DNA of 64,000 nucleotides. Origin: Adiantum capillus-veneris (lineage: Eukaryota; Streptophyta; Polypodiopsida; Polypodiales; Pteridaceae). The DNA lies in the NCBI GenBank assembly GCA_014529385.2, contig CM043942.1, positions 2,458,501 through 2,522,500 of the forward strand, in the 5' to 3' direction. Below the pieces are notes generated by a model. That model was not told the DNA's origin and ran no database searches. It was given only the letters and a program-made list of their open reading frames with translations. Below, piece after piece: positions 48,288 to 58,253 of this stretch (position 1 is its first letter; every line of letters starts with the position of its first letter). The translations under genes and the position numbers were made by a program.

Positions 48288-49708
48288 TTACATTGACACT
48301 ACTTCAACCCGACCATCCAACTCTTTGCACAAAATATCTTTTTCCCTTCGCCGCATCACCTTACGGCCAGCTAGGAAAAAGGAAAAATCTGATAGGTCCT
48401 TGTCCATTGACTCTTCAATTATGTCATGCCGCAAATGCTGAAGACTGCATAGCTCCCTTATTGTAACCACCAACAATAGGCCATGCTCTTTATCAATCAC
48501 TTCCACATCCACAGCAGGATTATCTTCCAAACGTGTAGAAACCTGGTCCATAGGAATGTACTTTCCATTGAGCATTTGTGATCGCATATACCAAAACGAG
48601 AGTAATAGTGATTGGCTTGCAATCATGTACTTGACAACTAGAGTATCAAGCGCGATCTCGCATCGTAAACCAATCTCTTCCTTTGTATACCATCCTCTGT
48701 CAAGAAGTTTGTCACAGGATGACTGCTGAAATGACTTGCACATGAACATAGTTTTCGTAACACGGATGTTGTAGCTATGAAACAACTCTATGAAGAGTGC
48801 AACAGGACAAAAGTTTGCAATTCTAACCAGTTTGGTGGGAATAGAGCTATGTAGAGACCTTTGTATATCCTTGTAGAGCTTACTTCGCATTGCCTCCACC
48901 ATTGTTTGCTCGGGAACTGGCCAGTCCACAGTGTTCCAATCGGTTGGTAGAGGCACTTTCACCAACATGCCATTCTTATTCCCTGAGCTGAGTTGGTAGA
49001 AGTGGTCATAAAAAAATATTCCCTCATCAGCCAGTCTTTTGCTGCTCCTCCCTGAATACTGTAGAGAACCAATGTGGGCATGAACAACATGGAAGAGGCC
49101 TATTATGCACTCCACAGGCTCCCATTGCTCATAAGAAGAGGGATAAACATCTGCAATATATATAAGAAGAGTTAAACTAAGAGTATCAATAAGTAAAAAT
49201 GACAAATCTAATGTAATTGAGCTGTGAAGAATGGAGACATTGCTCATAACAAGCGGGAGAAACATTGCAAAATATATAAGAAAAGTTATAATGAGAGTAT
49301 CAGTAAGTTCACATGTCAAGAGTACTTACAATTGCAACGTGGTTAATGCATATCTGATACATTTCCACCGTTTGCTATCACCTCTGGATGGGTAAACACA
49401 TGCTGAACAAGAACTTCCTTTATAGATCTTTTGCCGATTTCAACTTTGAAATCCAACACTTTGGCCTTCCATGCTGAGCGGTAAACGTTGATACCACTAG
49501 ACCTCTTGGGTCTTCTTGGTTGCATGAGGACCCATGAACCTTTGTTTATCCTTTGTCCAACCCATTGGTTCTCTGCACTTATTGAAGTTGATATTGTAAT
49601 TGAGGATATGCTACTACTTGGCCTTCTAGGCAAAGTGCAGTTGTTGGTTGTTGGTGTGAGAGACAGTAAACACCTGGAGCCTCTTGGGCGAGAAGACGTG
49701 GAAGCCAT
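48288..49708 (-). CDS. Unrecognised protein of the TIR element, two exons
   Basis: Exon 1 is 49708-49369 and exon 2 is 49150-48288. Joining at G|GTGG and TTGCAG keeps the frame and gives 400 residues without a stop. The N-terminus is Ser/Arg-rich. WVGQRINKGSWVLMQP followed by SAWKAKVLDFKVEIGKRSIK looks like a small beta-barrel reader fold (Tudor/chromo-like), a weak impression. Exon 2 has WEPVECIIGLFHVVHAHIGS, GMLVKVPLPTDWNTVDWPV and a helical C-terminal half with DVEVIDKEHGLLLVVTIREL. The donor is non-consensus, so exon 1 may end elsewhere. The intron holds a ~110-bp partial duplication of the acceptor region. It is intact as read and convergent with the fusion gene. Confidence 0.55.
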
Positions 49709-50027
49709 AGCTCTTAGAGAAAAGCTTTAGTGGAGGGAGATTCACTTTGAAAGCATTCTAATGGAGGGAAAGTGTTTTAGAATTCCAATATCTTGTGCGG
49801 GCTTAATGGTCACCCTCCAGTACGTTAATGACCATAAGAGAATATCAGAAGTGGGACCACATGCAAGCACCTAAAAGCTCGGTAAAAGGAAGGAAATTAC
49901 GATGCTACAATCCTAGATTCGTGAAAGTTTTATGCTATTTTTCTATTTTTTGAGTCTTTCCACGTACTTTCCTACGTAACGTAGCCTTCGTGCTCATTGG
50001 ACGCGCTCTATTATTCTCTCTTCATAT
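49709..50027. other. Upstream region of the minus-strand gene, near the right TIR
   Basis: AT-rich, no ORF. It should contain the promoter of the 49708 gene. I see no repeats shared with the left subterminal region beyond the TIR. Confidence 0.5.
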
Positions 50028-50063
50028 GGCCCTCCAAATGACCTCTGAAATTTCCTAATGTGT
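50028..50063. repeat. Right terminal inverted repeat
   Basis: Ends GAAATTTCCTAATGTGT, the inverted partner of 31572-31607 with three mismatches. Confidence 0.85.
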
Positions 50064-50095
50064 CCACGTAGCGCAAGTGACGTGCGCACGTGACA
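50064..50095 (-). repeat. 5' LTR of element C, displaced end
   Basis: ccacgtagcgcaagtgacgtgcgcacgtgaca matches 29608-29639 with one difference, completing the LTR cut by the transposon. Confidence 0.85.
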
Positions 50096-50441
50096 CTGCC
50101 CTCCCCCTGGCCATGGCGACACTCTAGGGCTGCCCTAGAGGGGCGCACCCTTTAGGCCTGTGCACAATTGATTGCTCATGTGACGTGCTTATTCCATATA
50201 TATTCCTAGATGACCAGGTTGGCTAGCTGCCCACCAACCCCCAGTGACCTGGGAAATGGGAGAAAATAGAGAAAATGAGCACCGGAGGCCATATAAGCAA
50301 AGGAAAAAATACTGTCAAGGCTGGGAAAATACCCCCAGTCTACAGGAGCTTGATGGCCATGGAACCGAGCCAAAACCCACGGCTAAACATGGTTAGCCAC
50401 TACTCAATATGAGAAATATACCTCACATTGGCCGGGCACAA
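50096..50441. other. Spacer, nothing recognised
   Basis: Starts with ctgcc, the right target duplication of element C. No gene seen. Confidence 0.5.
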
Positions 50442-51060
50442 TGTCACAAGACGGGCACCACGTGCCAATAGAAAAGAACAGACTGAACAGACTTTTAGCA
50501 CTTCAATAACAACTGAACTGAAAGAGAGAGATGACACGCGACACGGAGTGGCGAAATTTCACCCCAGAGAGTATTGGCCCCAAACCTTGGCGCCCCTTTC
50601 GGTATTTCTTTATATTGCATCAACACAGTACAAGCTAGTACTCCAGACTCTGCACCTTCTCCAGGAAGCATGCCAGAGAATGAGCCCTAACCTCATATTT
50701 AAAGGCCCTTGGCCTAAAAAGCAATTACAGTGAAAAGCCTTCAAACTCAAAAGCATCTGCTCCAAAAGCAAAGCCAAAAAGCTACCAGCGCAATTTACGG
50801 AAATCCTTATAGCCTGCCACGTCATCATATCAATGCAATTTTCGAAAATCTGCCACGTCATCAATTCGTATGTGTGTGTGTGCAGGTCCTGCTTTATTTT
50901 AATCCTTTGTCACTTGGGGCCCCATTGGACGGGGTCCCCATAAGTTGGTAGGACTTCTTCTTCTGTTACTTGTTCTTCTTAGGGTTTAAGCCCCTCGGTC
51001 CACATCTGCAAGTTGGCTCCATTCTTTAAGCTTTGACACGTCAACAATTTGTTCCAAACA
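50442..51060. repeat. LTR related to the solo LTR at 28399-29024
   Basis: Begins TGTCACAAGACGGGCAC and follows 28399-29024 along its length (deletions and a shorter GA tract apart). The right edge, near ttgttccaaaca at 51060, is diverged and uncertain. No primer-binding site was seen on either side, so it may be another solo LTR. Confidence 0.7.
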
Positions 51061-52630
51061 GCCACAAAACAGCCCACTCCCTAGCACCAGTTCCTGGAAG
51101 ACACTGCGACCGACTGTACGAACCAAGAGAGATGCTTGAACTCTAACACCCCCTCTCAGCTCCTGGAAAGGAAGTCGGACTAGGAAGCTCGACTGAGTAG
51201 TCTGCAACTGTAAAGAGAGGGTTTCACGAACGAGGATATAATCTGCTGCAAACTCCGTAGTTAGAAAGTATCATGTAGTAAATACAATCCAACTTCTATC
51301 CCTGAAAGACGTCCGGGAAGGAAAATCTTGTCCGTTGAAAGTAAATCCAGCTCTAACAAGAATCTCGACAAGCCAACCGACTCACAAGTCGCACACCCAG
51401 CATTGTAAAAGGTACTGCTACTGACTGCTCCAAGAGAATGCATCAAAACTGAGGATAAAGGCATAAACTATTGGTATCCGCATCGTTTCTCAATTGTAAA
51501 ATACTCCACCCTCGAGGAAAGAGTCAGAAGTCTGCACCTCTGGTCATATACCACATGCCAGAAACTCCAAGTTTCTACGGGAAGTTTAAAGAATGGGACA
51601 ACCGAGGCTACTGAGGAATGAAGAATTGTTCGATGTCAAAGAACCAAAGAACTGCACCAACCACCATATACAATGAACTATATCTGAAGGAACTGCATCA
51701 GGATTGAGAGTGAAAACTGCTATTGTTCTTTATTTGTTTGGAACACCACCTGAGAGAATATTACCCCTCTCAGAGTGAATCAGGAATAAACATCCGGCAG
51801 AAAAAGAACACAGATCAATACTGAGACTGCAGCTAATACGACAAGATCATGAGAAGATCCTGCTTCCAAGCTCTGTAAGAGAAGAACAAGGTGTTGCAGA
51901 AAGCCACCAAATGGACTGTCAATCTTGTCCGCTGCACATGGAACCACTAGTATTGAAAGGAGGTAGTCTACTGAAACTGACTCCCAAGCTGGCTCCATAT
52001 CCCCCTCTGAAGGAAGCACTGGAACCATGGATAAATGTCATAACCCTCCAACAATCTCTGCTTGTGTAACTGGATCACCCAAGGGATAGGCAAATCCGAA
52101 AGAAATTATAATATACCTGTGGAACCTGGAACTAAATCTGGGAGAACCAAGAAGACTGTCTCCCCTCGTCAAAGAATGCCGGCTAACTGTAACTGGTTCC
52201 TAGTCCAAGAAGGACCACTCCACTTGTACGAGGTAACATGCAAGTATTAGGATAAGGGAAGTAGGTGTGTTTTGAATGGTATAGTCTCCTACGATCAATC
52301 TGGAAGACGAGGCATAGGAACTACTGCTCAGATGCACTGGGAAGAGCAATTGTCACATTACAAATTTGAAAGACGAGGCAACCATCGAAATGGCTAAGGA
52401 AAACATCCGCGAAGATACTGATTGCACTGTGGGCTAAAGCACACTATCCAAAGCCGCAAGAAATGGGCAACGAAACCAAGGACTGTAAGACATTATGCAT
52501 GGTACGCCGCTGAATGGAGCATTGGCAGTCCACTGAAAATAATAACCGAGAACCCCTCTCTAAAAGAGAAGTATCCTCAAAAGTACGCTTAGAGAACAAG
52601 CCCGTGAGAAACGCTGTGATTGATTTGTAA
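51061..52630. other. No gene recognised
   Basis: About 1.6 kb without a convincing reading. Composition is uniform and LTR-interior-like, but no gag or pol motif was found. Confidence 0.4.
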
Positions 52631-53320
52631 TGTAATGTGCAGTGGAAGTGAATGATGGTGTATGCTCAGGAGGAGTGATAAGTGAGTGCTCAAGGTTCCT
52701 TATACTTAAGGGAAGGGAGAGCCTTCCATGACTTATGAGAGATTGTGCAATGACCAAAACAAGAGAGTGAAATTTGTGAGAGAAAGTGTTGGGAGTGATA
52801 GAGAGAGAGAGAGAGAGAGAGAAAAGATACATGGGCCCCCCTCTCTATTGCTAGAGAGGTATTTGCTTTAGATTGCACAAAGTCTGGGACAATGGTTCTA
52901 AATAGTGTGATGCAAGACAACGACGATGTCGAAGCTAATGGCTGAAATCTGAAAATGCTCTTGATGCTTGTGGCTGGAATCTGAAATTGATGTGGATGCT
53001 TATGGGAACTTGCAGGCGACGAGGCTACAAGCTGATCGGCCGTCGTCGGCAACAACGATTTTTGGAAATGAAAAACGCTAGATGAACTGCTGGCTGAAAA
53101 CCGTTTTGTCGTCTTGGCCATGATGGAACAATTGACCGCGACGAAGGGAAGTCGGATCTGCTGGGGTACTATGGCGGTACGCCGGTGAAAGGCAAAAATG
53201 CTGCTGGCTGAAAATGCTGATGCCAAAACGTTGGGCTCTTGAGAAAACATCAGGAGAGTCTTGGTACTGCGGGTACTGCCTGGTACTGCTTTTGTACTCC
53301 TGTGTCTTTTGCTTCTTCTT
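52631..53320 (-). repeat. Diverged LTR remnant, minus strand
   Basis: The left edge tgtaatgtgcagtggaagtg is a degraded form of the TGTAAGGTGCAGCGG end of the Ty3-type LTRs. Downstream it keeps the CTCAAGGTTCCTT, ttgctagagag and gctgaaaa/aaaacgct words in LTR order. A (GA)n tract lies at 52800-52824. The right edge is approximate. Confidence 0.6.
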
Positions 53321-53335
53321 AGCAACCCAATGGGC

Positions 53336-53483
53336 TCATTGTATAGGTGCCAGAAGTTGGCTCAAGCAAGCCAGTTCGTTCTTCAAGAGTTAACCAACCT
53401 CCTAAGGTTCCTTTAGCAGATTTTTCATCAAGCGTCAACTTGGGGTTTCTTGAGTTTTTAGCCTTTCCTTCATTATCATTGTT
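53336..53483 (-). pseudogene. gag: gag fragment between two LTR remnants
   Basis: The minus-strand reading NDNEGKAKNSRNPKLTLDEK, then KGTLGGWLTLEERT, corresponds to the segment just before the zinc knuckle in the gags of elements A and B (NESKGNANTTAKPKLTPDEK). It abuts an LTR end directly, without primer-binding site or gag start, so the interior has been deleted. Confidence 0.65.
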
Positions 53484-54167
53484 GTAAGGTGCAGCGGAAG
53501 TGAATGTTGAACTTTGCTCAAGATGAGTGCTCCGAACTGTGTTCAAGGTTCCTTTTACTTACGGAAGGGAGAGCCTTCCGTTCCTTTAGTGATAGAGTGC
53601 AATGGACACAAACAAAGTGGATGAACACTGTGAATGAAGGTGCATGAGTCTGAGAGATAGAGAGAGAAGAATACGACACCAGAATGTTGAAAAACCCTCC
53701 TCCGAAGGCCCCACTCTCTATGGCGAGAGCGGTCTACTATTGATTGCACAAATCTCTACAATGCTTGGACTTGCCGATGATGTCGACAACGAGACGGGCT
53801 GAAATCTGCAATCTTTATCTGCTGAATTATGACTCTATATCGGTGACGATGTCGATGGCGACAATGTGACGACGACGCACTGAAAATGCAAATGCTGAAA
53901 TCTGCGTTTTCCGGGCTGAAACTGCAAACTTTGCGGTATCTGACCGTGTGGCGTTGATCTGCTGCGGGAAGGTGAGATCTGCGAGGTTTGGGACTTCTTC
54001 TGCGATGTCTGACTGCTGAAAACTGAAAACGCTGATGCTTCTTGGTGTTCCGTCGCGGTGAATCTGCAAAACGCCGGGGCTGATCTGCAAACCAAAAACT
54101 CTAGGGCTGAAAACTATTCTGCTGCTGCCGGTTGTCTTGCAAATGCAAAACAGTAGGCTTCTTGATT
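53484..54167 (-). repeat. Truncated Ty3-type LTR, minus strand
   Basis: The left edge tgtaaggtgcagcgg is the reverse complement of element A's LTR end. The R/U5-like part with the ccctcctccgaaggccccact hairpin region is conserved. It is cut at 54167 where the next LTR begins, and the TGTCACGTGACA start is missing. Confidence 0.7.
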
Positions 54168-55399
54168 TGTAGGGTGCAGCGGAATGAATGTTGTATTTTC
54201 TCAAGCTTAGTGATCTTTACTGCTCAAGGTTCCTTTTAGTTCTTAGGGAAGAGAGAGTATAGAGTGCGCTGTGATCACGAACAAAGTGAGTGGATCTTGT
54301 GCGTGCAAGTGGATGAGACTGAGAGAAGGAGAGAGAAAAGTTACGACACCGAGAGGTTGTAAAACCCTCCTCCGAAGGCCCCACTCTCGTTGGCGAGAGT
54401 GGTCTACTTGATTGCACGAAAGAGTACAATGCGAATGCAATGGACTGATGCTATTGGACTATGCCGATGACGACGGCGGCGGCTTCGTGGGGGCTGAAAC
54501 TGTGACTATTCGGGCTGATGTCGTGGCTGGAATTTCCTGGTTTTCTGCTGATGCTTTAAGGCTGAAATAAACGCTGGTTCTTAGGGTTTCTGCTGCGTTT
54601 TGAATAGGCTGCTGCCGGCTGAAAACGCTGATGTTCTGCACCGTTTTGAAGGGGCTGAACAGAGGTTAAAACGCTGATCTACTTGTACGTTCAAGGGCTG
54701 AATTCTGGGAGTGTTTTTGGGGCTGAATCCACCAAGGATCTGCAACTGAATGATGGCGTTAGTGGTTGCTTTGGACTGCTGCCAATGAATATCAAAAACG
54801 CTGAATCTGTTGAGTTCTTGCCTGGCATTAGTGATGCTGAAAAACGCTGATGAAAACGCTGATCTTCAGGCCTTGCTGGCGATGTTGGCTTGATGAGGAA
54901 AACGCCAGATGGGGGAGGTAGCAAGCTGTGGATAAAACGCTTGCTGATGGGGTGTGGCCTCGCCAAGGTAGGAGAGGTTCTTGCTGAGAGAGGGTTGGAC
55001 ACCTGTTGCTTGGGGAAGCCTGCTATGCCTTTGCTCATCTGCCCATTTGTGCTAACTTGGGTTTGCTTATATATTAACTTACCCAATTTGCCCTACTGAG
55101 TACCCAACAAAAGTCACTTAATAAATCAGTGAAAAATGTCAAAAATAGGGAAAAATGGGATAAAGTCATCTGAAAAATCTCCAAACTGACTCTGATAGAA
55201 TCTGATGGAAATGCTTATGCTTATGCAAGGTACAACCAGAGGATATGCATCTACACTGAGTGACTGGGCATGCACGGTCTACGAATAGACTCACAAAAGT
55301 GCTAGATCACTTCTAATCTAACTTGACTGGACTTGACGGAAACCCTGCTATGGTGTAGTTTGTCCACGGACACATAGGGTTGGGATGTGTCACGTGACA
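54168..55399 (-). repeat. Complete Ty3-type LTR, minus strand (3' LTR)
   Basis: Runs on the minus strand from TGTCACGTGACACATCCC (55399) to CTGCACCCTACA (54168), 1232 bp, the same family as elements A and B. A purine tract (plus-strand 55400-55411, tcccctcctttt) precedes it on the minus strand, so it is a 3' LTR. Confidence 0.8.
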
Positions 55400-55410
55400 T
55401 CCCCTCCTTT

Positions 55411-55846
55411 TTAAAGTGAGGTACTGGTACCGAGCTGCATGGCTTCCTTGTAGTCTGCCAACAACTCTGGATAATCCTTGAAGAACTCTTCGTCTACCCA
55501 CACCGCTTCATGGGTTCCTCGATCTTTGAACTTCAAAAAATACTGTCGTACTTGTTTCTTCGAACCATGGCAAAACCGATGCAACAAGACTTGCTCCGGC
55601 TCCATGACTTTTGCTTCATCGATGATCTCCGGTTCTTCTTCTTCCGAAACGTCCTTTGGAGGTGTTCCCTGAAACACTTTCAACCAAGAAACATGGAAAA
55701 CGTTGTGCATTGACCATGAGTTAGGCAACTTCAATTTCATTGAAACCTCATTAATCTTTTTGATGACTGGAAATGGACCATACGTACGAAAAGATAACTT
55801 AGGACATTTCTTTCCAACTTGCTTAAGACGCTGTTTCACTCCATGG
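55411..55846 (-). pseudogene. Ty3 integrase C-terminus (GPF) and chromodomain, minus strand
   Basis: The minus-strand reading begins HGVKQRLKQVGKKC, then LSFRTYGPFPVIKKI (GPF module of chromovirus integrases), SMHNVFHVSWLKVF, and a chromodomain (EQVLLHRFCHGSKKQVRQYF, then HEAVWVDEEFFKDYPELL), ending GTSTSL. No stop occurs in this part. The upstream end is replaced by the second LINE at about 55846. It shows that the LTR family once had a full pol. Confidence 0.75.
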
Positions 55847-56114
55847 ATTGAACGCTCGCTGCTGCTGCACGCTCCTCTCCCTGCGCCATCGTTGCCCCTC
55901 ACCCCCCCTCTCTCTCTCGCCCTCGCGCTGCCTCCAGCCCTCCTCGCGCTGCCCCCCCTCGCCCTCGCGCTGCCTCCCCTGCCCCCCCCTCTCGCCCTCG
56001 CATTGTCTCCCTCGCCCAGCCGAGCCCGCCACCGCTGCCCCCAGCTACCCGCTGCTCTCGTCCCTAGCTACCCTTTAACACGCCCGCTGCCCCCCCATTC
56101 CCTGGCTGTTTTCT

Positions 56115-56122
56115 CCCCCCCC

Positions 56123-56158
<36 letters not shown>
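56115..56158. repeat. C homopolymer (34 uninterrupted C)
   Basis: 56125-56158 is C only, preceded by C8-G-T. It lies in the LINE leader, and the other copy has only short C runs there. Confidence 0.9.
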
Positions 56159-56160
<2 letters not shown>

Positions 56161-56339
56161 CCCTTTTGTTCCTTCGCTCGCCATTGTATCCTTCCCTCCA
56201 TCCCCCCCTCCCTGTCCGCATTGCCCCCGAAGGTTTTCTGCACCTGGCTCTGCATCGCTTTTTCTTCGGACTAGTGTTCGGCGTACTCGGTTGCAGTTCT
56301 TCTTCACCATCCGCTTCTTCAACTCAGCAGTAGACACAG

Positions 56340-58252
56340 ATGGAGGCTCCAGCTCCGCCACAGAGGGACTTGCCTGAAGCCCTCTCGCCCGACCCCGCTG
56401 AGCCCACCATTCGACTTGCTCTTTCGCCGACAGAGCAAGCGAGCCTTGCCGCAGAGGTAGAGCACTTGCAGGCGACTTCTGTCATTTGCAAGGTTCTCGG
56501 CACCCGTCCTAGCAGAGGAGAGCTGTGAGACCTTCTCCAGGCCTGCCTTCTCGCAAAGGTGGGCAAGATTTTGGATGTCCAGGTCCTCGGACGGAGGTAC
56601 TACCAGATCGAGTTCGAGACTTCCGAGATGGCCTCCAAGGTCATAGCTATGAGTCCACTGGCCATCCGAGCATCACGCGCCCACTTTCGACAGTGGCGAC
56701 ATGGTTTTGACCCGACTTCGGATGTGCTAGTAGAGGAGGCAGACATCCCCATCTCAGTCTGCTTTCCGGGTTTACGGAGGGAGTACCTTCCACTTCTCTC
56801 CAGGATTGGCTTCGCCATCGGGACTGTCCTAGAGACACCTCGTACGGCAGCATCAGTAGCTGCCAAGGCGGCTGACATCCCTTTAGTTCGAGTTTTAGTC
56901 AGAGATACCCACACGCTCCCGAAGGTCATCCTTCTGCCTCGGGTGAGTGGGGGTTGGTTCAGACAGAGTGTGGAGTACTCGGGTCTCCCGAACCAGTGCT
57001 TCATTTGCAGACAGATGGGCCATCTAGCGAAGGCTTGTCCACGGAGGAGGCCACGACCTGCACCTCAGCCTCAGCCTCAGCCCCAGCCTGCCAAGGCTGG
57101 GCCGTAGCCGCAGCCGCAGCCAGCGGCACAGCGCACAGATTTTGAGCCACCCTCCGAGCCTGGGGCTCCAGCGGAGGAGGGATGGCAGCAGGCCCGTGGC
57201 CGTCGACGCCAGGGGCCACAGCGGCAGCCTGGCACTCAGAGTGGCCCTCAGGTGCCTACTCAGCAGCAGTGGGTTCCCACGGAGAACCGCTTTGGTCCTC
57301 TTGAGCAGGAGGATCCCCTTACGCCAGCCTCCACTTCCGCTTCACCCTCGCCAGCCACCCCACCTTTAGATTTCCTCTCTTCCTCCTCATCCCCTCCCCC
57401 GCCCTGTGCTCCCGCCCACTCCTCACCTCGCCCCCCTGTCTTTGTCGCCCCACCCCGCTTCTCTTCTCCTCCGCCCCCCCCCCAGCTCCTTCTCCCCCTC
57501 CTCCTGCTTCAGTACCACAGTCGACTCAGGAGACTGGTCCCTCGCCGGCGGCTAGGAGATCTCTTGGCATTGCCTTTGCCACAAGTCGCCTAGCGAGAGA
57601 GGGTCACCCCTTCTTGCGGCCCCCTCTGCAGATTCAGACATCTTCCCTTGCAGCTATCCCTCGTGGTCTGACGAGCATTGACCTCCGACGCCGCTGGGAT
57701 TTCTTCGATTACGGATTCACTCGCTTTCTCGGCGATTCCACAGCAGACCACGAGGCAGCCTGCTTCAGGGTCCACGCTGTGTTCCTCGCCGCTAGGGGGA
57801 CAGAGGCCTTGGACTCAGCAGTTGGTTTCTCCTTTCCCCTCTGTGGTTGGACCGAGACAAAGTGGTCCCTAGACTCAGTGGTGGGATGGTTGCATACACA
57901 GGTTCTCGAGTTCTCTCACCACATGGGAGAACTTGGAGTTACAGATTTGCTGCAGACTTTGTGGCCACTGGCCAAGTTTGCGGTGACACCCCCAGACTCA
58001 GCAGGATGTAGGCACATTGTGGTGTACTTTTTTGCTGATACGCAGTGTTTGCCTTGCTATGTATACATTCATGAGGACTCCTGGAAGAGGAGGTTGCTTT
58101 GCGCACGGCTCGCTCTGCTTGGGCTTGGGCCAGACACTCACTACAGGCTCGCCTATCTAGAGGACGCTCGGATGCGGATTACTCCCCATCCAAGCTTGCC
58201 TCGAAGATAGCTCGTCTTGCTGCTGCGGCAGCATCTGTTCTCTCTCTCTCCC
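56340..58252 (+). pseudogene. LINE ORF1 of the second copy
   Basis: Starts MEAPAPPQRDLPEALSPDPA. A TGA at 56526 replaces an Arg codon, after which the frame continues through the DUF4283-like region and the knuckle CFICRQMGHLAKAC, to a TAG at 57105. The C-terminal part (RGLTSIDLRRRWDFFDYGFT onward) follows in other frames. Confidence 0.7.
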
Positions 58253-58253
58253 C

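Larger units (their letters stand above)
31572..50063. mobile_element. 18.5-kb TIR DNA transposon with four genes
   Basis: Both ends begin ACACATTAGG and stay inverted-repeated for 36 bp with three mismatches (31572-31607 and 50028-50063). The element lies inside one LTR of element C, and the other LTR is the empty site. Content in order: transposase-like gene (+), unrecognised gene (-), a ~1.9-kb microsatellite and hairpin region, the histone-Ulp1-FCP1 fusion gene (+) broken by a LINE, and an unrecognised gene (-). Without the LINE it would be ~11.6 kb. No clear target duplication is present: compared with the empty site, about 5 bp (atatgg or similar) are missing. Superfamily is undetermined; Ulp1 proteases are known passengers of several plant and KDZ-type DNA transposons. 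Confidence 0.8.
27962..50095 (-). mobile_element. Short non-coding LTR element C, hosting the 18.5-kb transposon
   Basis: Minus-strand element. The 3' LTR is 27962-29639, the interior only 29640-30617, and the 5' LTR is 30618-31571 plus 50064-50095. On the minus strand the LTR runs from TGTCACGTGCGCAC to GCTGCACCTGACA. A primer-binding site (plus-strand 30605-30617, gctctgataccaa) follows the 5' LTR and a purine tract (plus-strand 29640-29660) precedes the 3' LTR. The flanks ctgct (27957-27961) and ctgcc (50096-50100) are a near-perfect target duplication, confirming that 27962 and 50095 are its two ends. It has no protein-coding capacity and is TRIM/LARD-like. Confidence 0.85.
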
